64,000 bases of DNA from assembly GCF_000800015.1 (NCBI RefSeq), contig NZ_JUGR01000001.1, positions 3,038,001 through 3,102,000 on the forward strand, written 5' to 3'. How positions within the stretch are numbered: position 1 is the first letter of the stretch; each line of letters begins with the position of its first letter. Below the pieces are notes generated by a model. That model searched no databases. It saw only the letters and a program-made list of their open reading frames with translations, and had not been told where the DNA came from. The position numbers and the translations under genes were made by a program. The DNA is from Terriglobus sp. TAA 43. GTDB taxonomy: Bacteria; Acidobacteriota; Terriglobia; Terriglobales; Acidobacteriaceae. Below, piece after piece: positions 29,035-38,975 of this stretch.

Positions 29035-32000
29035 TTAAAAGTTCAGCTTCAGCGCAAATTGAATCAGCCGTGGCGTGTAATTGGCGTCCACTGCCGTTAC
29101 TGTGCCGAAAGCTGCATTCCCAAGCTGCACATTGCCGCTGCCCTGGCTGATGATCCAGCTTGGTGTATTCGAGATGTTGAATGCCTCGGCGCGGAACTGC
29201 ACCTTGGCCCGCTCCGTCACAGCGAAGTCCTTGAACAGTGACAGATCCACATGGCGGAAGTGGGGTCCAAACAGCGAATTGCGCTGTACGTTACCCACAG
29301 TTCCCAGCGGCTGCGGTGCAAACGCCGCCGTGTTGAACCAGTGCGAAAGGCTCTGCCCACCCAGGTGCGGATCGCCAACCATGTTCGGACGATCGGTGCC
29401 GCCGTTGTTGATCGGTGTCGCGCGATTGTTATAGCCGCCTGCGGATGTGTTGTTCAGGATGGAGAACGGTTTGCCCGTCTGCCATACGCTGATCGTGTTC
29501 ATCTGCCATCCACCGAAGGCGACGCGTTCCAGTGCATTGCCGAACTGATGTCCGGCCCAGAACTGGTAGTTCAACGACAGCGCAAAACGGTTCTGAATAT
29601 CGTTTTCCGCAATGCCATAGTCGATCTTCCGAATGTTCGTGGGATCGGCGTTGTAAGCGCCCTGTGCGCCCTCCTGGCTGAAGCCGGTCACGTCGTTCAG
29701 GCCCTTCGCCCAGGTGTAGTTCGCATCGAACGACAGCCCCTTCACAAACCGCCTCTGGAAGCTCGTCTGCAGCGAGTTGTAGTCCGACACGCCTTCGCTC
29801 AGCATCCATCCCACACCCGCCAGGTTCGGCAGTGCAGCGTTCAACGGACGCGCGCTCGAAGCGCCACCGCTCACGCTGTTGCCGGGCTTGGGCACGTTAA
29901 TGTCGTTGATGGTCTGCGGCAGGTGCTGGCCAATGTTGCCCACATAACCAATCGTGAACACGTTAGCGCCAAACTGCTGCTGCACCTGCAGGTTGAATTG
30001 CTGAATCATCGCGGAACGGAAATGCGTCGATTCAGCAATAAAGCTAAGTCCTGGCGAGTTGATCGTCTGCGCCACCGGCAGCGGCAGGCCCTGGCTGAAG
30101 CTGGGGAACGCACCCGGAACCGTAGCGCAGTCCGGATTCGTTGCCGTGGGAGCAACGCCCTGCGAAGCCTGAATCTGGTAGCCCACAGACGATACGCAGT
30201 TCGGCGAATACACCGATACAAACGGCGCATTCTTCAGGTCGGCGTTCGATGTGTAGTTGCCGGGGAAATAGCTCAGGCCATAGCCGCCACGCAGTACTGT
30301 GTTCGGCGTCACCGACCACGAGAAGCCCAACCGCGGAGCCACATTGCTGTAGTCGGTTCCAATGCCTGCCGTAGCGCTCACACCGTTCTGCCCCGGCACC
30401 TTCAACGCCTGCGCAACGTTCGTGCTGTTCAACGTCTTCGCCTGGTCGAAGTCGAAGTTGGAAATGCGGCCATGCGCTTCCGTGAACGGCGTGAACACGT
30501 CATACCGAACGCCGTAGATCACGGTCAGGTTTGGCGTCGCCTTCCAGCTATCCTGCGCGAAGAAGCTCGGCTCCCACGAACGGTAGTCGGGCGGCACCAG
30601 GTTATAGTTGCGGCTCGCAGACGAGAACGCACCCACCAGCGAACTGGCAAGCTGGTTGTCCTGCTGCTTCTTCTGGTTACCCGGTACGTTATCGCTGATC
30701 AATCCAAAGCCGTACTGGCCTGCAGGGAAAGCACTCTGCACATTGCGTGCCTGCCTGCGGATCAGCCCAGCCCCGATCTTCATGTTGTGGTTGCCCTTGG
30801 TCCAGCTCACCGTGCCGCTGTACTGGAACGTGTTGTCAATGTCCTGCAGCGGAACGTACGCACCATCGCCAATGTCGTTGAACGGACCGAACTGAATCGG
30901 CGTCAGCACATTGGAGTACTGGTTGAAGTTCATGTTCGAACCAAAACCCACCGTCGTATCCGCGTTCTTGCCATAGTTCAGCGGCAGCGACAGGTTGTTG
31001 ATGCGCGTGAACCCAGCCTTCAGATCCACCAGCAGGTTCTGCGAGAAGATGTGCGTGTAGTCGAACGCAAACTGCTGTGCGCCGTTCTTCGCAGGGCCAG
31101 AAAAGTTGTAGCGGCCACCGGAAATCTCCAATCCATTCACCACACCCAAACCCGGCGGAATAAACGAATCCACATGGTTGTAGGTGTAACGGCCAAAGAA
31201 CAGGTTGTTCGCGTTGAAACGATGATCAATGCGAACGTCAAACACGTTGCTGAACTGCGTCTTGTTCGGGCTGATGACGTAGTTATTGGTTAGCCCCGAA
31301 CGGTTCGGTGCAGGGAACAGCTTCAGGTAATTCAGAGCAATCGGATTGATCGCGTATCCCTGCGTTCCAGCGCCCTGCGCCACCAGCGCCGCTGGACTGC
31401 CACCAGCAATGCTGTTGATGTTGTTGTACTCATCAATGGTCGGCACCGTGTTCTGATAGGTCACGCCAACCACCTGGCGGAAGCCTTCATAGTCGCCAAA
31501 GAAGAAGGTGCGGTCGCGCCAGATGCGTCCACCAATCGATCCGCCAAACTGGTTCTGGCGCAGCTCCGGCTTGCTGCCCGTTGTCTGCAGCACCTGCCGC
31601 GAATCGAAAATGTCGTTGCGGAAGTATTCGTACGCGCTGCCGTGGAACTGGTTCGATCCGCTCCTCGTCACAATATTCACCACGCCGCCAGCCGTACGTC
31701 CGGCTTCCGGTGCATAGCTGTTCGTCTGAACGCTGATCTCCTGGATGCCTTCCACGTTCGGCCGAACGCCGCTGGTGCCAATCACGCGCTCGTTGTTATC
31801 AAAGCCATCAATGATGAAGTTGTTCAGCGTATCGTCCTGCCCGTTCACGCTGAACGAACTCGTCTGACGACGATCATCCGGTCGTCCACCGCTTGTCAGA
31901 CCGTTGCCCGGACCCTCGTTCGCTCCGGGAACCAGTTGCACAAGCTGCACATAGTTACGTCCATTCAGCGGCAGGTCCTGCACACTCTGCGCGGTCACGG

Positions 32001-32448
32001 TCGAACTGACTGTGGCATTCTCGCTCTGCAGCAGTGGTGTCTGCGCTTCCACGTTTACGGTTTCGTTCACATTGCCCAGTTGCAGCTTCACGTCCGAGCG
32101 TGCGCGGTCACCGGCTTCCACTCCCAGGTCGGCCACCGTGGTCGACTTGAATCCGTTGCTGGTCACCGTCACGCTGTAGTGTCCCGGCTGCAGCAGGGTA
32201 AAGATGTAGTTGCCGCTGCCGTCCGTCGTCGCCACGCGGCTTTGATTCGTGGCAAGGCTTTTCAGCGTGACGCTTGCGTTCGGCAGCGCCGCACCGGACG
32301 CGTCGGTCACCGTTCCAACGACGTCTGCTGTGGTCAATTGGGCGTGCGCCATGCTGGCGCCTCCCAATACAGAAAGTACGACGGCCGCTCGCGCAATCGC
32401 GGGGACCGTCATCTGGCTCATCCAAAAATTACTGCTGTTGCGATTCAT
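29035..32448 (-). CDS. Oar-type TonB-dependent receptor 1
   Basis: 1137 residues. Signal peptide to about residue 36 (ending MAHAQ), carboxypeptidase-regulatory-like domain about 40-120 (VVGTVTDASGAALPNASV), plug from about 130 with [18 protein letters not shown], then a large outer-membrane barrel ending RLIQFALKLNF with terminal Phe. Such proteins import large ligands using TonB energy; the ligand is unknown. AAGGA six bases before the ATG supports the start. It is closely similar in layout and wording to receptor 3 (RPDDRR, GFDNNER/GLDNNER). The divergent membrane-anchored regulator at 32725 probably controls it. Confidence 0.92.
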   Translation of the reverse strand: MNRNSSNFWMSQMTVPAIARAAVVLSVLGGASMAHAQLTTADVVGTVTDASGAALPNASVTLKSLATNQSRVATTDGSGNYIFTLLQPGHYSVTVTSNGFKSTTVADLGVEAGDRARSDVKLQLGNVNETVNVEAQTPLLQSENATVSSTVTAQSVQDLPLNGRNYVQLVQLVPGANEGPGNGLTSGGRPDDRRQTSSFSVNGQDDTLNNFIIDGFDNNERVIGTSGVRPNVEGIQEISVQTNSYAPEAGRTAGGVVNIVTRSGSNQFHGSAYEYFRNDIFDSRQVLQTTGSKPELRQNQFGGSIGGRIWRDRTFFFGDYEGFRQVVGVTYQNTVPTIDEYNNINSIAGGSPAALVAQGAGTQGYAINPIALNYLKLFPAPNRSGLTNNYVISPNKTQFSNVFDVRIDHRFNANNLFFGRYTYNHVDSFIPPGLGVVNGLEISGGRYNFSGPAKNGAQQFAFDYTHIFSQNLLVDLKAGFTRINNLSLPLNYGKNADTTVGFGSNMNFNQYSNVLTPIQFGPFNDIGDGAYVPLQDIDNTFQYSGTVSWTKGNHNMKIGAGLIRRQARNVQSAFPAGQYGFGLISDNVPGNQKKQQDNQLASSLVGAFSSASRNYNLVPPDYRSWEPSFFAQDSWKATPNLTVIYGVRYDVFTPFTEAHGRISNFDFDQAKTLNSTNVAQALKVPGQNGVSATAGIGTDYSNVAPRLGFSWSVTPNTVLRGGYGLSYFPGNYTSNADLKNAPFVSVYSPNCVSSVGYQIQASQGVAPTATNPDCATVPGAFPSFSQGLPLPVAQTINSPGLSFIAESTHFRSAMIQQFNLQVQQQFGANVFTIGYVGNIGQHLPQTINDINVPKPGNSVSGGASSARPLNAALPNLAGVGWMLSEGVSDYNSLQTSFQRRFVKGLSFDANYTWAKGLNDVTGFSQEGAQGAYNADPTNIRKIDYGIAENDIQNRFALSLNYQFWAGHQFGNALERVAFGGWQMNTISVWQTGKPFSILNNTSAGGYNNRATPINNGGTDRPNMVGDPHLGGQSLSHWFNTAAFAPQPLGTVGNVQRNSLFGPHFRHVDLSLFKDFAVTERAKVQFRAEAFNISNTPSWIISQGSGNVQLGNAAFGTVTAVDANYTPRLIQFALKLNF

Positions 32449-32724
32449 AGTTGTCCTTTGCCTTCGTGTGGGCTCTTACGTGGAGATGACCCGCTGCCGC
32501 AATTTGGCGTGCCGCCTTTCACGGCGGCGGAGACGGGGTTCTTAACAACGCACGGAGTCTAGGCACGCGAACAAACAACCCGTCAGTGCCTTCGGGTATG
32601 AACGGAGGCGTAAATCGCCGTATGTGCTTGAAGGACAAGGGCAGGTTAAGAGGGGGTAAACCCTTGCGAAGGGGAGGATAAAAGGCCTATTCTTGGCCTC
32701 GTCGTTTCGAAGTGAAAGCAGTTC
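32449..32724. promoter_or_regulatory. Divergent promoter region, receptor 1 and its regulator
   Basis: 276 bases between two divergent starts. Contains GC-rich imperfect inverted sequences around 32508-32535 and a purine-rich stretch at 32640-32690. I could not define -35/-10 boxes. Confidence 0.35.
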
Positions 32725-34002
32725 ATGGCCAGCTCCCCCGCTCCCCACGCCATCGCATCGCTCTCCGTTGAGGAGAAGGACCGCGTACGCGCACAACTCG
32801 ACCGTCTGTTGCAATCCAGCCACTTCCGCAACAGCAAACGGTACCCGGCACTCCTCCGTTACATCGTGGAAGAGACTTTGGAAGGCCGCGGCCCCTTACT
32901 CAAGGAGCGAACGCTGGGCGTCGAAGTGTTTACACGGCCCGGCGACTACGACACCGCCTCTGACCCCATCGTCCGCGTAACCATCGCCGAGATCAGAAAA
33001 CGGATCGCGCAGTATTACCACGAAGACGCGCACTCTTCCGAGCTGCGGATCGAACTCACACCGGGTTCCTACATTCCAGAATTTCTGCCCGGTCGCGAAC
33101 ATGAACCGGAGGTGGCTGCTGAGCCATCGTCCGCAGCGCATCTTGCCCCGGTTGTGCCGGAAACCGCGTCCACCCCACACCGGCGTCACTGGCTGCTTCC
33201 CGTTCTGGCAGGCGTGTTTGTCCTTCTGGCCGGGGCAGGCTTCGCGGGCTGGCACCGCATGCGAAGCACACCCATGGACGATTTATGGCGACCCTTGTTC
33301 GCCTCGGATGGCCCCATCACTTATTGCCTGCCCATGAGCGTCCATCGCAAAGGCCCCGGCTGGGCAAACACTACGGAGCAGGCGGTCGCCCACGCGCTCG
33401 ATCTGGCCGACACCACGCTGCCCGCCTCCGGCACATTCTTCGATCACCAGGTCATCGGTGAAAACGTCGTCTTCTCCGATGTCATCGCCATGATGAAGCT
33501 GGAATCAGTCGTGGAGCAGCAGCATCGGCCTGTTCGCGTGCGGCTGAACCTGGGAACCAACCTGAACGAACTGCGCGAAGGCCCGGCGATCTTTATCGGC
33601 GGCCTCTCCAACCAGTGGACCCTCAAGCTCATCGATCCATTGCGTTACCGGTTCGCTGGCAGCGACGCGGAGTCCTATTACATCCGTGACCGTCAGCATC
33701 CTGACAACAAACAGTGGAGCATTCGCCTGCGCGACAAGATGACCACGGTCAATCGCGACTACGCCATCATTGCGCGTGTCCACTGTGAGCCGCTCGGCAG
33801 CGTATGCCTCATCGCCGCGGGCATCGGCATGAGCGGAACAGCCGCAGCCGGGGAGTTTCTCGCCAACCCCGAACGTGTACGCGAACTGGAGAACCGTATC
33901 GGCCGCGCTAATCGCGATCGAGACTTTGAAGCGGTACTCACCACCGCTGTGGAAGACGGCATCGCGGGCCCAGCGGAAGTCGTCGCGCTCGACGTGCGTT
34001 GA
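32725..34002 (+). CDS. Membrane-anchored one-component transcriptional regulator (ToxR-like layout)
   Basis: 425 residues in three parts. Residues 1-120: a DNA-binding-like domain of an acidobacterial family, with HFRNSKRYPALLRYIVEE, LGVEVFTRPGDYD and DPIVRVTIAEIRKRIAQYY, often labelled adenylate cyclase N-terminus or winged helix. About 155-180: one transmembrane helix (HWLLPVLAGVFVLLAGAGF). Rest: an exterior domain with FIGGLSNQWTLKL and SVCLIAAGIGMSGTAAAG, no known enzyme motif. No kinase or phosphoacceptor is present. Likely senses a periplasmic signal and regulates the divergent receptor. The output is inferred, not proven. Confidence 0.68.
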   Translation: MASSPAPHAIASLSVEEKDRVRAQLDRLLQSSHFRNSKRYPALLRYIVEETLEGRGPLLKERTLGVEVFTRPGDYDTASDPIVRVTIAEIRKRIAQYYHEDAHSSELRIELTPGSYIPEFLPGREHEPEVAAEPSSAAHLAPVVPETASTPHRRHWLLPVLAGVFVLLAGAGFAGWHRMRSTPMDDLWRPLFASDGPITYCLPMSVHRKGPGWANTTEQAVAHALDLADTTLPASGTFFDHQVIGENVVFSDVIAMMKLESVVEQQHRPVRVRLNLGTNLNELREGPAIFIGGLSNQWTLKLIDPLRYRFAGSDAESYYIRDRQHPDNKQWSIRLRDKMTTVNRDYAIIARVHCEPLGSVCLIAAGIGMSGTAAAGEFLANPERVRELENRIGRANRDRDFEAVLTTAVEDGIAGPAEVVALDVR

Positions 34003-34078
34003 AATTGGCGCTTCTTGTTTCGACAAGCCGCCATACGCTTGCGCTAATATGTCAGCGTCCCTTCAGGAGGTCCTACCA

Positions 34079-35062
34079 ATGCATCTGAATCGCCGCCAGT
34101 TTGTTGCGACTGGCTCGTTCGCTCTGTTTGCCGCAACGCTGCGCGCCGAGGCGAAGAACTGTCCCTTCCGCCTCGCGGTCATTGCCGATGAAATCGGTTC
34201 GGACTTTGAGCATTCCTGCCACATCGCAGCCAATGACTTCGGCCTGTCGTGGATTGAGGTTCGCGACGTAAACGGCAAGAACATCACGAAGCTGAACGAG
34301 CAGGAAACCGCAGACGCCAAGAAGATTCTCGCCAAGTACAACCTGAAGGTTACGGACGCAGGCACCCCGCTCTTCAAGAGCAATTTCCCCGGCGCGCCGC
34401 TCTCCAAGGATGGCGGCACCAAAGATGCCACCAAGATTCCTAAAGACCTTTCCGAGCAGTTTGAACTGTTGGAAGCCGCTATCGCCGCTGCAAGAAACTT
34501 CGGCACAGACCGCATCCGCTGCTTCGACTTCTGGCGCCTGGAAGATGCAAAGCCCTTCCGCAAGGACATGGACGCAGCACTCGATAAGGCAGCCACCATC
34601 GCTGGCAAGCAGAAGATGGTCCTCGTCCTCGAGAATGAAATGGCCTGCAACACCGGCTCCGGCAAGGAAGCAGCGGCGACACTCTCCCGCGTAACCAACC
34701 CGTCCCTCATGCTCAACTGGGATCCCGGCAACTCCGGTTCGTTCCCCGGCGACGTTCCATACCCAGACGACTACAACGCGCTGCCGAAGAAGCGTATCGG
34801 CCACTGCCACGTGAAGTCCGTCTCGCGGAACGCCCCAGGCGACAAGCATCCCTTCCAGTGGGAGCCGGTCGGCAAGGGCCTTGTCGATTGGACCGGCCAG
34901 TTGAAGGCTCTCAAGCGCGATGGCTATCGCTATGGCGTCAGCCTGGAAACGCACTGGCACAGCGGCCCCGGCACCACGCCGGCCGAGATCAAGGAATCCT
35001 CCACCCGCATCAGCATGGCAGGCCTCAAGCAGTGCCTGAAGGACGCCGGCATCGACTGCTAA
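34079..35062 (+). CDS. Tat-exported sugar phosphate isomerase/epimerase-like TIM-barrel protein
   Basis: 327 residues. Tat-type leader MHLNRRQFVATGSFALFAA (twin Arg, then hydrophobic core ending near RAEAKN). The body resembles xylose isomerase-like barrels: FRLAVIADEIGSDFE, LVLENEMACNTGSG, NPSLMLNWDPGNSG, GHCHVKSV, YGVSLETHW with Glu/Asp/His residues placed to bind a metal. Substrate unknown. CAGGAGG lies just before the ATG, so the 204-base longer frame (33875) is rejected; that part overlaps the regulator gene. Terminator follows. Confidence 0.82.
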   Translation: MHLNRRQFVATGSFALFAATLRAEAKNCPFRLAVIADEIGSDFEHSCHIAANDFGLSWIEVRDVNGKNITKLNEQETADAKKILAKYNLKVTDAGTPLFKSNFPGAPLSKDGGTKDATKIPKDLSEQFELLEAAIAAARNFGTDRIRCFDFWRLEDAKPFRKDMDAALDKAATIAGKQKMVLVLENEMACNTGSGKEAAATLSRVTNPSLMLNWDPGNSGSFPGDVPYPDDYNALPKKRIGHCHVKSVSRNAPGDKHPFQWEPVGKGLVDWTGQLKALKRDGYRYGVSLETHWHSGPGTTPAEIKESSTRISMAGLKQCLKDAGIDC

Positions 35063-35079
35063 ACCAACACGCAGCAAAT

Positions 35080-35110
35080 AGCCCGCTCATAGATCATGAG
35101 CGGGCTTTCT
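35080..35110. terminator. Terminator after sugar isomerase-like gene
   Basis: Stem AGCCCGCTCAT/ATGAGCGGGCT (35080-35090 with 35096-35106), five-base loop, then TTCTTATT. Confidence 0.88.
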
Positions 35111-35126
35111 TATTCCTTAAAAACTG

Positions 35127-35648
35127 TTACTTGCCGAATCCAATCCCCTGGTTCCCAAGAAACAACACGCTGTGTACCGCAATCAGGTGCAGGAACGTAA
35201 TGCTCAGTCCAATGGCCACGGCATCTTCCACCAGCGCAATCGGCAAATCCGGACACTTCAGCGCCGCCACCGTACGCGAACGAACAAACCATCCGGAGTA
35301 GGTCCCCACCACTGCACCAATAGCCCCAGCCACGATCGCCAGGATCGGCGACAACAGCAGCGGCTGCGCCACCACCAGTCCCACAAATCCGGCAGTTGTC
35401 ATACGAGCAATCTGCTGCGGCGGGATCAGTCGCGAAGGCGTCTTGGGCAACTTGTCGTTCACGATCTCACCCAGTGCAAAGAGAGAAAAGATAATTACGG
35501 CGATCAACGATGCCGTAAAGTTTCTCCATCCCGAGAAATGAATCACGTTCCGCCATGCAAACCAGCACAATGCCGCTAAAGGTGTGAATGTACGCAAACC
35601 TGAACACCCGCCGAGGAGCGCAACCAGTAGAAGATTCATGGCTCTCAT
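35127..35648 (-). CDS. DUF4126-like membrane protein
   Basis: About 173 residues, five hydrophobic segments. The start LLLVALLGGCSGLRTFTPLAAL matches the GLxxFxPL pattern of DUF4126 proteins, whose function is unknown. Internal EIVNDKLPKTPSRL lies between helices 2 and 3. The ATG at 35648 (or 35639) is chosen; the frame to 35864 adds 72 improbable residues that overlap the divergent lipoprotein gene. Confidence 0.65.
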   Translation of the reverse strand: MRAMNLLLVALLGGCSGLRTFTPLAALCWFAWRNVIHFSGWRNFTASLIAVIIFSLFALGEIVNDKLPKTPSRLIPPQQIARMTTAGFVGLVVAQPLLLSPILAIVAGAIGAVVGTYSGWFVRSRTVAALKCPDLPIALVEDAVAIGLSITFLHLIAVHSVLFLGNQGIGFGK

Positions 35649-35757
35649 AATGCACGATGAAATCGGAAACGGACAGGCTTTTCGTAGCACAATTGCATCC
35701 AAACCCACAGCCCGCGCCATCCAGAAGCGCTGGCATGAAAGTTGAGACTGGATCAGA

Positions 35758-36384
35758 ATGCGCCTTGGATCTCGCTCCATCCTTACGACAGCCGTTATCA
35801 CCATCGTTGCCGTCACCGGCTGCAAAGCCCCGAAGGACCAGACCGGCAACCTGAAGACCGCCATTAATCACTATTACGATCAATGGCCGGAATGTCTTTG
35901 GAAACAGCCGATTCAGCTTCCGCAACAGCACGCGCAGGACGACACAGCCAGGATTCGCCCTTTCGACGCGCTCGTCGATCAGGGCCTGCTCTCACGTACG
36001 CCCGTTGAAAAGACCAAGCTGCTCGTCATCAAACAAGCCGCCAACAGCTACGACCTGACCGACAAAGGCCGTTCCAACTGGACCCCGGATCCCAACAACC
36101 CCGGCTACGGTAACTTCTGCTACGCGCATCGCAGTGTGAAAGATGTCCTCAGCAACACGGCCTCCGGCACACAGCCCGGCGCCACCACCACGGTCAATTA
36201 CACCTACACCCTCGCCGACGTGAAGGACTGGGCACAGGCCCCCGAAACACAGAATGCTTTCCCCGGCCTCGCAACCGCACTCGCCGCCACAAACCAGGCC
36301 ACCACAACTCTCGTTCTCACAAACGATGGCTGGAAGGTACAGGCCGCCACCAAACCCACCGATGACAGCGGCGTAGTGCAGTAG
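35758..36384 (+). CDS. Predicted lipoprotein, function unknown
   Basis: 208 residues. The leader RSILTTAVITIVAVTGC ends in a lipobox (VTGC), so it should be lipid-anchored. The body has NHYYDQWPECLW near residue 38 and NNPGYGNFCYAH near 112. DLTDKGRSNWTPD and LTNDGWKVQA may be short beta strands. I recognise no family. It has its own terminator and probably its own promoter in the 109 bases upstream. Confidence 0.7.
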   Translation: MRLGSRSILTTAVITIVAVTGCKAPKDQTGNLKTAINHYYDQWPECLWKQPIQLPQQHAQDDTARIRPFDALVDQGLLSRTPVEKTKLLVIKQAANSYDLTDKGRSNWTPDPNNPGYGNFCYAHRSVKDVLSNTASGTQPGATTTVNYTYTLADVKDWAQAPETQNAFPGLATALAATNQATTTLVLTNDGWKVQAATKPTDDSGVVQ

Positions 36385-36400
36385 ACATTCGCGCAAAGAA

Positions 36401-36434
36401 AAAACGCAGCGCCATCAGGACGCTGCGTTTTTCT
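36401..36434. terminator. Bidirectional terminator
   Basis: Stem AAAACGCAGCG/CGCTGCGTTTT (36401-36411 with 36421-36431), nine-base loop, T-rich on both exits; shared by the lipoprotein and the convergent peptidase gene. Confidence 0.88.
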
Positions 36435-36452
36435 TTGTCTATTTAACTTTGA

Positions 36453-38894
36453 TTACCGTCGACGTCCCGCCTGTGCCTGCGGCGTAGCCAGCGGATACTC
36501 CTTCGGCGGCGTCCCACCTGCAAGGTTCGTCACAAAGTAATCCCAACGCCGACGCATGATGTAGTAGCTCTGATCCGCATACCCGTGGTGCGCATTCGGA
36601 ACCATCAGCAGATCAAAGTCCTTGTTCGCCTTCATCAACGCATCCACCACAACCAGCGTGTTGTTTGGCGGAACGTTGTCATCCATCGTTCCATGCACCA
36701 GCATCAGCTTGCCCTTCAGATTCGCAGCATGCGCTTCGTTGGCTGCGTCGTCATAGGCTTTCTTGTTCGCAGCGTCATCCAGACCAATCCACTTCTCAGC
36801 CCAGTCATCTTCATAGTTGCGATTCTCGTGGTTGCCGCTCTCGCTCCAACCCACCTTGAAGAAATCCGGATAGCGGAACATCGCATCTGCTGTGGCAAAT
36901 CCACCACCACTGTGTCCCCAGATGCCGGCCTTAGTAATGTCAATCCACGAGTTTTTAGCAGCCAGCTCCTTCATGCCGCCCACCTGGTCCGGCAACGTGT
37001 TGTCGCCCATATCGCCAAAGTAAGCATCATGAAACTTCTTGCTGCGCCACGGCGTTCCCATGCCGTCGATGGAAACAACAATGAATCCCAACTCCGCCAG
37101 CGCTGGGCTATCGCCCCTCGCCGCCGAGAAGCTGCGTGAACCCACCGAACCGGTCTGCGGACCAGGATAGATGTAGTTCACAATCGGATACTTTTTCGTC
37201 GCATCGAAGTTCGACGGCTTAAACATCAAGCCATACAGGTCCGTCTTGCCATCACGAGCCTTCACCGTAATGTTGATCGGCGCCTGCCATCCCGTAGCCT
37301 TCAGCCGAGTGATATCCGCCTTTGCAACTTCGGCAATCGTCTTGCCCGTTGCATCACGCAACACCGTGGTCTGCGGAACCTGCGGCGTGCTGAACACGTC
37401 CACAAAATATTTGCCATCTTCGCTGAACGTTGCCGCATGATTCATCGGCTCCGGTGACAACAACGTCACACCCTTGCCATCCAGATTGCCGCGATAAACA
37501 GCCGAGTAATACGGGTCCCAACCCTTCTCGCGTCCCACGCCCTCAAAGAAGATGTCGCCCGTCTTCTCATCCACGCGCAACACCTGCGTCACATTCCAAT
37601 CGCCCTTCGTCACCTCATGCTTCAGCTTGCCGGTGCCTGCGTCGTACAGGAAAAGATTGCCCCAGTTGTTACGCTCGCTGAACCAAAGAATCTCGTTACG
37701 CGTGGACAGATACTTCCAGTTCACCTTGCCATTGCCGCTCTCAAAATAAGTGGCCGCAACCTCGTTCATCACATCGTGAACATCGCCCGTGGACACATCC
37801 GCCATGCGCAGATTTTCCGTACGATGATCGCGGCTCGTGGAAAGAAACGCCAGCGTCTTCGCATCGGCGCTCCACTGCACATCATCCCATCCACCACCAC
37901 GGCAGCTAATGTCATCGCACAACGACGAACGATGCTGATCCGCAGGCATCTTCAGCCGCACGACCTTCGCAGCATCCACATCAATTACCACGCGCTCAAT
38001 CATGGTGACGTCTTTATCGCCCGGCAGCGGATAAGGCCACGCATCCAGCGTAGGATGGCCCACCGCCGTGCTCACGAGGTACATCATGCCCGTCTTGCGC
38101 TGGTCCTGTTGGAACGTCGCAATCTTCTTCGAATCAGGCGACCACACCAGCACCGCACGATTGCTGTGCGTCCATCCAGCGTTATCCGTTGCATAGCCAT
38201 AGTTGTAAGCGCCGTCCGTAGTCAGCGGCTTCTCTTCGCCAGTCGTTATGTCGCGTACCCACAAATTCCAATCGCGAATGAACGCAGCCTTCTTGCCATC
38301 GGGTGAAACCACGGCTTCATCGCGTCCCGGACGCAGGGGCGCAGCAGTCGCCGGATTCGTACTCATGCCTGCATTGCCACCAGTGCCGGTCGTGCTCACG
38401 GCAGGTTGCGCACCCTGTTGATGCGCAGGCGGAATCGCTTCTTTGTTGCATGTGTAGCTTGCAGCCATCGCACAGCGATAACGCTCACCACGCACACCCA
38501 CAACAATCGTGTTGTTGCTGTCGGCGTAGCTGATATCAGTGATCGGCAGGCTCGTCGAGCTTGCATTCCGAATGCCCGCAGCATTCAGCGCATTCGCCAT
38601 CAGCGCATGGTCAAACGCGGGCGCCTTCGTATTCTTCGCCGCATCCACCAGCATGAAGGTCGTGTTGCCATTCGCCGTATCGCGATACCAGAATCGGTCG
38701 CCGCCTTCCGGCGCAGAAGGATTCTTCAACCACGTCACCTGCGTCACAGCATGGTCCACCAGCGACGCGGTCTTGGTAGCAAGTCGACTTTCCGCGCGAG
38801 CATAGTCAGCAGCAGTCAGGGTTTGCTGCGCAGAAGCAACAGCGGCAAAGCCGAGCGCCAGCGCGGCAGCGGAACGATACAAAGTGTGGTTCAT
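36453..38894 (-). CDS. S9 family peptidase, dipeptidyl-peptidase IV-like
   Basis: About 813 residues, signal peptide (SAAALALGFAAVASAQQ). N-terminal seven- or eight-bladed beta-propeller region with repeated YSAD, SPDSKKIA and SPDGKKAA segments, then a C-terminal alpha/beta hydrolase: nucleophile in WGHSGGGFATADA, Asp in HGTMDDNVP, His in NAHHGYAD. Likely removes dipeptides from exported or imported peptides. The Met at 38894 gives the leader; the longer frame lacks it. C-terminal tail GRRR is basic. Confidence 0.92.
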   Translation of the reverse strand: MNHTLYRSAAALALGFAAVASAQQTLTAADYARAESRLATKTASLVDHAVTQVTWLKNPSAPEGGDRFWYRDTANGNTTFMLVDAAKNTKAPAFDHALMANALNAAGIRNASSTSLPITDISYADSNNTIVVGVRGERYRCAMAASYTCNKEAIPPAHQQGAQPAVSTTGTGGNAGMSTNPATAAPLRPGRDEAVVSPDGKKAAFIRDWNLWVRDITTGEEKPLTTDGAYNYGYATDNAGWTHSNRAVLVWSPDSKKIATFQQDQRKTGMMYLVSTAVGHPTLDAWPYPLPGDKDVTMIERVVIDVDAAKVVRLKMPADQHRSSLCDDISCRGGGWDDVQWSADAKTLAFLSTSRDHRTENLRMADVSTGDVHDVMNEVAATYFESGNGKVNWKYLSTRNEILWFSERNNWGNLFLYDAGTGKLKHEVTKGDWNVTQVLRVDEKTGDIFFEGVGREKGWDPYYSAVYRGNLDGKGVTLLSPEPMNHAATFSEDGKYFVDVFSTPQVPQTTVLRDATGKTIAEVAKADITRLKATGWQAPINITVKARDGKTDLYGLMFKPSNFDATKKYPIVNYIYPGPQTGSVGSRSFSAARGDSPALAELGFIVVSIDGMGTPWRSKKFHDAYFGDMGDNTLPDQVGGMKELAAKNSWIDITKAGIWGHSGGGFATADAMFRYPDFFKVGWSESGNHENRNYEDDWAEKWIGLDDAANKKAYDDAANEAHAANLKGKLMLVHGTMDDNVPPNNTLVVVDALMKANKDFDLLMVPNAHHGYADQSYYIMRRRWDYFVTNLAGGTPPKEYPLATPQAQAGRRR

Positions 38895-38975
38895 GCAACG
38901 GAGTCTATCAGCGCGGAACGCTTGATGCTCAAGGGAGAATCGAAAAGCCACTTAGGATGCAGAAGCTGCATAGCC

